From Halovenus sp. (GTDB lineage: Archaea > Halobacteriota > Halobacteria > Halobacteriales > Haloarculaceae), in NCBI GenBank assembly GCA_028274925.1, contig JAQCNR010000129.1:1-9224 (forward strand): a stretch of DNA of 9,224 nucleotides. Direction: 5' to 3'. This document shows, in pieces, positions 5,157-9,224 of this stretch. The notes below the pieces were generated by a model, which had not been told where the DNA came from, did no database searches, and saw only the letters and a program-made list of their open reading frames with translations. The position numbers and the translations under genes were made by a program. Positions within the stretch are counted from its first letter, which is position 1. Each line of letters starts with the position of its first letter.

Positions 5157-6086
5157 TCAACTACTTCCGTCAGATCCCGTCGAGTCACTGGTACGACTGC
5201 TCGAACCGCCCTCCGCGGTTGCACTACTGCTCGCCCAGGAACTCCCGTAACTACTGTTCGGGTGCTCGACGGTGACCGAGTCCAGTCCGTCGGCGTGATT
5301 GACATCGACGCTGGCGATGTACTCGACGATTCCGAGCGGCGTCGTCCCCATCGTATCCTCTTTTAGTGTCGACTGAACGTCGACTACCACGCGAAGCGTT
5401 GTGCCGTGGACAGTTGCCGCTTCGAGGACCGCCTCATAATGTGGGTGTTCGGTCGGTATTGCACCGTCGATGGTGACCACTCCGGTCTCACTCTCGGGAA
5501 GTGTGACCTCTGCACGGCCCCTGTCACCCGACCCTCGGGACTCACTCGTGGTCTCCGTGATTGTTGCACCGTGGACGGCCGGCGGCCCCTCGTCAACGTC
5601 TGGGGCTGGCACCTCGTAGCTCTGCCCGTCGGCGTGGCTGACGGACACGTGCTCGACATCGTCGGGACTCGGTCCCGAGAGTCTGGCTTCGTAGGAGACG
5701 GTACCGCGACAGTCAGCACAGGTCTCGTCTGACCGAGCAACAACATCGACCGTCACCGACAGCCTGCCGTCAGCGAACGAGTATGCGGTCAGTTCGGGGT
5801 CGTAGCAGGGAGTCGGCGCAGGAATTTCTCCGATGACGACGAACGTGCCGTCGTCGAGAAAGACCGTTGCCTCGCCGGAGTCGGACATCCCGCAACTACT
5901 TCCAACGCGTTCGACGGACGCTGTCAGTGACATCTCGTCTGTGCTCGACTCAGTGTTTGTGTCGTCATCTGTCGGATTATCCGCGGCTTCGGAATCTGGG
6001 TCGTCGTTGCTGACACAGCCAGCGAGAGCGACGGCACCGGCGCCGGCTGCACCGACGAGTGCTGCTCGTCTCGTGAGTTCGGTCAT
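5157..6086 (-). CDS. Predicted Tat lipoprotein with two copies of one domain
   Basis: A 309-residue secreted protein of unknown function. It starts MTELTRRAAL with a twin arginine, then a hydrophobic Ala/Gly stretch and the lipobox LAGC at 21-24, so export by Tat and lipid anchoring at C24 are predicted. A D/N/T/S-rich linker (25-52) is typical of haloarchaeal surface lipoproteins. The body contains the same domain twice, about 69-153 and 190-266: IGEIPAPTPCYDPEL matches IDGAIPTEHPHYEAVL, LSVTVDVVA matches LRVVVDVQS, and VSHADG matches VNHADG. Apart from C24, all cysteines (C65, C94, and the CADC pair C123/C126) are in or next to the first copy; the second has histidine or other residues there. 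The tail from 278 is Ser/Gly-rich. A start at 6107 would add seven residues, but the TATA box at 6106-6114 overlaps it, so the ATG at 6086 is preferred. Confidence 0.8.
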   Translation of the reverse strand: MTELTRRAALVGAAGAGAVALAGCVSNDDPDSEAADNPTDDDTNTESSTDEMSLTASVERVGSSCGMSDSGEATVFLDDGTFVVIGEIPAPTPCYDPELTAYSFADGRLSVTVDVVARSDETCADCRGTVSYEARLSGPSPDDVEHVSVSHADGQSYEVPAPDVDEGPPAVHGATITETTSESRGSGDRGRAEVTLPESETGVVTIDGAIPTEHPHYEAVLEAATVHGTTLRVVVDVQSTLKEDTMGTTPLGIVEYIASVDVNHADGLDSVTVEHPNSSYGSSWASSSATAEGGSSSRTSDSTGSDGSS

Positions 6087-6105
6087 GTTCGAGAGATGAC
6101 GCGTC

Positions 6106-6114
6106 ATATATAAA
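6106..6114 (-). promoter_or_regulatory. TATA box of the lipoprotein gene
   Basis: On the - strand tttatatat is a strong TATA element centred about 24 bases before the ATG at 6086. It decides the start codon: the in-frame ATG at 6107 overlaps the TATA box and would not be on the transcript. Confidence 0.6.
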
Positions 6115-6154
6115 CAGTCGACGGAGAGTCAAACAGACGTTTGAATACAGCAAA

Positions 6155-6826
6155 TCAACTCGGGGCCGCAACGTCGCTGTCCTCGTCGAGTTGGCGATAA
6201 CAGTAGTAGGAGTAGACAGTGGTGATAATCGCGGTGGTAATCGTGGCGCCGACAATCACGAAAATCGCGATGTCACCGAACAAGAGCGCGGCGGCAGAGA
6301 CGATGGCAGTCAGTTTGAACAGCGTCGCGCCAAGGTCGTGTGTCCGGTCCCAGACCTCGTCGCTGCTGAGCGTCCACGGCGTCCGGATGCCGATGAACCA
6401 GTTTCGTTCGGCGTGGTCGAGCACGATGCCGATGTAGTAAAACAGCGCGGCCATCCCGGCAAGCACCACCAGCGTGAAGTCGAACTCGTAGCCGAGGTTG
6501 AAGGCAATGACCGCGAGGTGGACGGCCGACAGGTAGGCCGCGAAGACGACGGCGAACCAGTCGTACTGCGCCCGGAACGATTCGATGTTCTCGCCGAGGG
6601 GGTCGAGTCGTGGGAGGACGGCGAACAGGCCAACCAGCCCGAGCGTCAGCGCCGGCACCAGGACCAGCGCTGGCCCCTTCGCGAGCGTGCCGTTTGGCTC
6701 ACCGCCCGCGTCCCACTGTGTGACCAGTTCAGCCGGCAGGTCGGGGGCGGCCAGCACACCCGCAACGCCGGCCAGCACCGCAAACAACGCGGCCAACCCG
6801 AATCTGGCGCGAGTTGTCAGTTGCAT
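6155..6826 (-). CDS. DUF1648/SdpI family membrane protein
   Basis: A 223-residue integral membrane protein. The N-terminal part (about 10-75) is a DUF1648-type domain with two membrane segments around LPAELVTQWDAGGEPNG (30-46), matching the family's P-x-H/Q-W/F-x-x-x-G-x-P-x-G pattern. The C-terminal part carries the SdpI signature RNWFIGIRTPWTLSSDEVW (141-159) followed by RTHDLGATLFK. About six membrane segments are visible: 8-26, 52-71, 91-110, 117-137, 168-184 and 187-209. In Bacillus, SdpI protects cells against the SdpC toxin and works with the repressor SdpR; in archaea its role is unknown, and no SdpC- or SdpR-like gene is present here. The ATG at 6826 is chosen because the longer frame adds a non-hydrophobic, low-complexity segment that runs into the prf1 3' region. 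It lies 67 bases after prf1 and 68 bases before the lipoprotein gene. Confidence 0.88.
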   Translation of the reverse strand: MQLTTRARFGLAALFAVLAGVAGVLAAPDLPAELVTQWDAGGEPNGTLAKGPALVLVPALTLGLVGLFAVLPRLDPLGENIESFRAQYDWFAVVFAAYLSAVHLAVIAFNLGYEFDFTLVVLAGMAALFYYIGIVLDHAERNWFIGIRTPWTLSSDEVWDRTHDLGATLFKLTAIVSAAALLFGDIAIFVIVGATITTAIITTVYSYYCYRQLDEDSDVAAPS

Positions 6827-6856
6827 ATCTGGTACTACGCGAGCAACAAACTTGAG

Positions 6857-6864
6857 TCTATATG
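6857..6864 (-). promoter_or_regulatory. TATA-like element of the SdpI-family gene
   Basis: On the - strand catataga is centred about 34 bases before the ATG at 6826, implying a leader of roughly 8 bases. It lies in the 67-base gap after prf1. Confidence 0.35.
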
Positions 6865-6893
6865 TCGTGTTTCTCGGCGAGAATCTGTGGTCC

Positions 6894-8147
6894 TTACACG
6901 CCCGTCGAGTACCGCAAGAGGCCGGCAACGCCGCCGAATGCTGTCAGCAACTGCTCGCCTTTCTCGAAATCTGTCGAGATGAACATCGTCTCGCTGCCGC
7001 GCTGTTCGGCCAGTTCGATGAGGTGGTCGATGGCGTCTTCGCGCTCACCGTCATCGCTCTCGATTTCTTCGCCACAGCGTGAACACTCGTGGTCGGGCGT
7101 CGATTCGTTCTGGTCGAGGAACTCGTACTCGTCGTGGCCGTTGGGACACTCGTAGGCGACGACGTCTTTCCGCAGGTCCTCGCTGATGAGCAACGTCTCG
7201 ACAGCCCCCATCATCAGGTTCTCTCGGGTCGCACCGAAGCCGTAGGTCGCCTTGTTGCCGTCGTGAAGTTGCTCGAAGAACTGCTCCATCGTCTGCTTGT
7301 CTTCGAGGACTTCGTGTTCGGCCAGCACCTCGTCAGCCGCGTCAACGAGGTCGTACAGTCCGGATTCGTCGGTGTAGGACACGTCGAACTTCCCGAGCAC
7401 CATATCCTGCAGTTCGTGGTGCAGGTAGTCGCCGTCGAGGAACTCGTCTTTGGTCGGTGAGGGACCACCGACGAGGATGCCGTCTAGCTCGTGGCGCTGG
7501 TCGACAAAGAGGTCGTTTGCCATCCCGGCAACCTCCTGATAGAAGTTGTCGATGGCTTCGAGTCGGAGCCGGGCGAATCGCTGGGCGGACTGCCCACCTT
7601 TTCGCTGCTTGCCCGGGACGAGTGAGGTGGCGGATTTGACCGGTTCGACGCGTTTTCCCCGGAGCCAGCCGACGATTGCTTCACGTCGGTCCAGCACAAC
7701 CAGGCCAAAGAGGCCCTTGTCGCCCATCATCTCCTCCAGCGGTTCGGTCAGAAACTCCGCGTCGCAGTGATACCGGAACGACTCGATTGGCTGCGGTGGG
7801 CCCTCGAGGACGCGCGTGATCATCTTCGTCTGGCCGCCGCCGTCGTCGACAGCACCCGAGAAGATCACCATCCCGTTTTCAGGTGGCTTGACGTCGTAGT
7901 ATTTCAGCCGGTCTTTGATGCTCTTCAGGGCGTCCTGCACGTTCGTTCGGGTCTCCTTAGACTTGATGTTGCTCGCCTCGGAGTGTTCCTGCGTAACGTG
8001 GGCAACGACATCGCTAATGAGACGCTCCGGCGGTACGTAGATGGTGACGAGTTGTGTGCCGGAGCCACGGTAATCCTTGAGCTCCTCGATTACTTTCTGG
8101 AACTCGTATTTTTGTTTGTCCGTCTGCTCGTGCTCGGACTCGCTCAT
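6894..8147 (-). CDS. prf1: Peptide chain release factor aRF1
   Basis: Recognises all three stop codons in the ribosomal A site and triggers release of the finished protein; archaeal counterpart of eRF1, probably acting with aEF1A. The 417-residue product has all three domains. Domain 1 carries the stop-codon motifs NIKS at 60-63 and YxCxxxF as YHCDAEF at 126-132. Domain 2 carries the catalytic GGQ at 184-186 within GKQRKGGQSAQRFARLR. Domain 3 includes a zinc-finger-like insert with C334, H338, C355 and C358. Length is normal for archaeal aRF1. The ATG at 8147 (MSESEHEQTDKQKYEF) is chosen because family members begin with a short charged stretch before KYEFxKxxEEL; an in-frame start at 8225 would add 26 atypical residues. 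A weak TATA-like gtacttac (8171-8178, - strand) is 27 bases upstream. The gene diverges from the MinD-family gene. Confidence 0.97.
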   Translation of the reverse strand: MSESEHEQTDKQKYEFQKVIEELKDYRGSGTQLVTIYVPPERLISDVVAHVTQEHSEASNIKSKETRTNVQDALKSIKDRLKYYDVKPPENGMVIFSGAVDDGGGQTKMITRVLEGPPQPIESFRYHCDAEFLTEPLEEMMGDKGLFGLVVLDRREAIVGWLRGKRVEPVKSATSLVPGKQRKGGQSAQRFARLRLEAIDNFYQEVAGMANDLFVDQRHELDGILVGGPSPTKDEFLDGDYLHHELQDMVLGKFDVSYTDESGLYDLVDAADEVLAEHEVLEDKQTMEQFFEQLHDGNKATYGFGATRENLMMGAVETLLISEDLRKDVVAYECPNGHDEYEFLDQNESTPDHECSRCGEEIESDDGEREDAIDHLIELAEQRGSETMFISTDFEKGEQLLTAFGGVAGLLRYSTGV

Positions 8148-8170
8148 TGGCAGTATTTGGCCGGTCTGGT

Positions 8171-8178
8171 GTAAGTAC
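8171..8178 (-). promoter_or_regulatory. Weak TATA-like element of prf1
   Basis: On the - strand gtacttac is centred about 27 bases before the prf1 ATG at 8147. The match to TATA consensus is poor, but the position is right and no better candidate lies nearby. Confidence 0.3.
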
Positions 8179-8237
8179 CTGTTGACCTGCCACTTCGAGG
8201 CGAGTGTCTGACAGATGAAAGACAACAGAGGAATGGC

Positions 8238-8244
8238 TTTATAT
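8238..8244 (+). promoter_or_regulatory. TATA box of the MinD-family gene
   Basis: tttatat is centred about 36 bases before the ATG at 8277, giving a predicted transcription start near 8267 and a leader of about 10 bases. An in-frame GTG at 8259 would lie upstream of that start site and is therefore unlikely to be used. Confidence 0.5.
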
Positions 8245-8276
8245 CGTGGCGAGTACAGGTGTTATATAGTCAAAGA

Positions 8277-9092
8277 ATGGCGGGGTACGTCTGCACGATT
8301 GCCGGTGGAAAGGGAGGCGTTGGAAAAACCACCACAGCGATCAATATCGCGGCAGCGCTCGAAGAGAACGGCTACGATACCGTCGTCGTCGACGCCGACC
8401 TCGGCATGGCAAACCTCGGCAACATGCTCGGACTCGACTACGAGACGAGCATTCACGAGGTTCTCGCCGGCGAAGAGACGGTCAGCGCAGCGCTCAACGA
8501 CGCACAGATGGGAATGACCGTCATCCCGGGCGAGCAAAGTCTCGAAGCCTTCGCCGAGGCCGACCCGGCGAAACTCCGGAAAGTTATCAACACGCTCAAA
8601 AACACCTTCGACGTCGTGCTCGTCGACACCGGCGCAGGGCTGAGCCACGAAACGACGGTCCCGCTCGGACTAGCCGACGGCGTGTTGCTCGTGACGACAC
8701 CCGACGACGTGGCGGTCAACGACACCATCAAGACGGCCGACCTGGCCGAGCGTGTCGACGGTAAAGTCATCGGCGCACTGATTACTCGCGTCACCCGGGA
8801 TACCTACGTCCAGGAGATTGCCGACAAGTTCGACGTGCCACTGCTGGGTGTGATTCCGGCCGATATCGACGCGACAGAGGAGGAACCGCTGCTCCAGAAC
8901 GCGTCCGAGAGCGACCCGGCCGACGCCTACCGCCAACTCGCAGCGTCACTCGAAGGAATCTTTTTCGAGGGCGCAGACAGCACGGACCTCGAACGGGTCT
9001 TCGACAGCCAGTGGTTCCTCGACGAGGAAGAAGATGAAGACGAAGACGAAGACGAAGGTGGAGACGGCGTCTTTGGCGGGATTTTTGGCTAA
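8277..9092 (+). CDS. minD: MinD/ParA-family ATPase with acidic C-terminal tail
   Basis: A 271-residue ATPase of the MinD branch of the ParA superfamily. Bacterial MinD places the division site; studied haloarchaeal MinD homologues instead affect motility, surface-structure placement or cell shape, so the target here is unknown. The deviant Walker A KGGVGKTTT is at 12-20 with both signature lysines (K12, K18). Switch I is DADLGMANL at 39-47, with the ATPase-critical D41. Walker B is VVLVDTGAG at 113-121, with GAG in place of the usual PAG. LLVTTPDDVAVNDTIKTADL (137-156) is typical MinD switch-II-distal sequence. The end is unusual: an uninterrupted acidic run at 249-260, then GGDGVFGGIFG, which faintly resembles the MinD membrane-targeting tail but lacks basic residues. 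No MinC- or MinE-like gene is adjacent. The ATG at 8277 is preferred over a GTG at 8259 because of the TATA position. Confidence 0.9.
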   Translation: MAGYVCTIAGGKGGVGKTTTAINIAAALEENGYDTVVVDADLGMANLGNMLGLDYETSIHEVLAGEETVSAALNDAQMGMTVIPGEQSLEAFAEADPAKLRKVINTLKNTFDVVLVDTGAGLSHETTVPLGLADGVLLVTTPDDVAVNDTIKTADLAERVDGKVIGALITRVTRDTYVQEIADKFDVPLLGVIPADIDATEEEPLLQNASESDPADAYRQLAASLEGIFFEGADSTDLERVFDSQWFLDEEEDEDEDEDEGGDGVFGGIFG

Positions 9093-9097
9093 CCATC

Positions 9098-9102
9098 TTT
9101 TT
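9098..9102 (+). terminator. T-run terminator after the MinD-family gene
   Basis: A T5 tract begins 6 bases after the TAA stop, and a strong hairpin (9110-9128) follows it rather than precedes it. The T-run alone fits haloarchaeal termination. Confidence 0.45.
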
Positions 9103-9109
9103 CCGCCTC

Positions 9110-9128
9110 GGGTGCGCTTCGCGCACCC
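9110..9128. repeat. Perfect 8-bp hairpin
   Basis: GGGTGCGC (9110-9117) and GCGCACCC (9121-9128) form a perfect 8-bp stem with a 3-base loop (TTC). It lies 18 bases after the MinD-family stop. It may be part of a dispersed intergenic palindrome or act as an RNA 3' structure; the window cannot distinguish these. Confidence 0.6.
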
Positions 9129-9155
9129 TTGGCCCAAAAACATGGGTGAAAAAGG

Positions 9156-9184
9156 CTCGACCCCGGCCTACGGCCTCGGTCGAG
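9156..9184. repeat. Imperfect two-part hairpin
   Basis: CTCGACC (9156-9162) pairs with GGTCGAG (9178-9184). Inside it GGCC (9165-9168) pairs with GGCC (9172-9175) around a TAC loop, separated from the outer stem by a 2x2 internal mismatch. It is the second strong hairpin within 75 bases, in the 132-base stretch after the MinD-family gene that has no recognised gene before the window ends. Confidence 0.5.
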
Positions 9185-9224
9185 AGAATCGCCTCGCTGC
9201 ATTGCTCCTTTGGTTTCTAATCAC

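Noticed and set aside
6191..6982. 263-codon open frame on the + strand
   Set aside because: It is antisense to the SdpI-family gene and the prf1 end. The product is rich in Arg/Gln/Glu with no family signature, typical of a shadow frame.
8148..8225. 26-residue N-terminal extension of aRF1
   Set aside because: The extension has no family support and extends through the prf1 promoter region. The ATG at 8147 fits the family N-terminus.
8259..8276. GTG start for the MinD-family protein
   Set aside because: The predicted transcription start from the TATA box at 8238-8244 is near 8267, downstream of this GTG, and the ATG at 8277 places the Walker A at the usual distance from the N-terminus.
9019..9057. 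Near-repetitive GAA/GAC tract considered as a microsatellite or repeat element
   Set aside because: It is in frame and encodes the acidic tail of the MinD-family protein. Such tracts are common in halophile proteins, so it is described as a protein feature instead.

Overview
This window is chromosomal DNA from a halophilic archaeon (class Halobacteria), most likely a Haloarcula-like member of the Haloarculaceae; the family level is an inference. The signs are strongly acidic predicted proteins, GC-rich third codon positions, archaeal versions of housekeeping proteins (S17e, aRF1), TATA-like elements about 24-31 bases upstream of start codons with little or no leader (leaderless transcripts), a twin-arginine lipoprotein, and small haloarchaeal-only families. 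Ten protein-coding genes cover nearly all of the sequence. No tRNA, rRNA, CRISPR array or intact mobile element was seen.

Region 1 (1-586): rps17e (ribosomal protein S17e, + strand) converges on a 48-residue DUF7331-like gene (- strand). A 7-bp hairpin lies between them.

Region 2 (587-4434, - strand): four genes in tandem, in transcription order a DUF63 membrane protein, a uridine-phosphorylase-type nucleoside phosphorylase (udp), a divergent sliding-clamp (PCNA)-like protein, and purD (purine synthesis). The gaps are 45-64 bases. The last three genes each have a TATA-like element at leaderless spacing, so each may be transcribed separately.

Region 3 (4435-5156): deoC (deoxyribose-phosphate aldolase) diverges from the DUF63 gene across an 82-base spacer. 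The spacer carries a perfect 9-bp inverted repeat and a TATA box inside a second small palindrome. udp and deoC are consecutive steps in nucleoside breakdown, separated only by the DUF63 gene.

Region 4 (5157-8147, - strand): a secreted lipoprotein built from two copies of one domain (the four cysteines are all in the first copy), a DUF1648/SdpI-family membrane protein, and prf1 (archaeal release factor aRF1). The lipoprotein gene ends only 4 bases from the end of deoC.

Region 5 (8148-9224): a MinD-family ATPase with an acidic C-terminal tail diverges from prf1. It is followed by a T-run and about 130 bases containing two strong hairpins, where the window ends.

The observation most worth following is the 263-residue protein at 1953-2744. 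It has no obvious annotation, but its features fall in the order of a two-domain PCNA clamp while the contact regions look heavily changed. The second is the inverted-repeat architecture in the deoC/DUF63 spacer.
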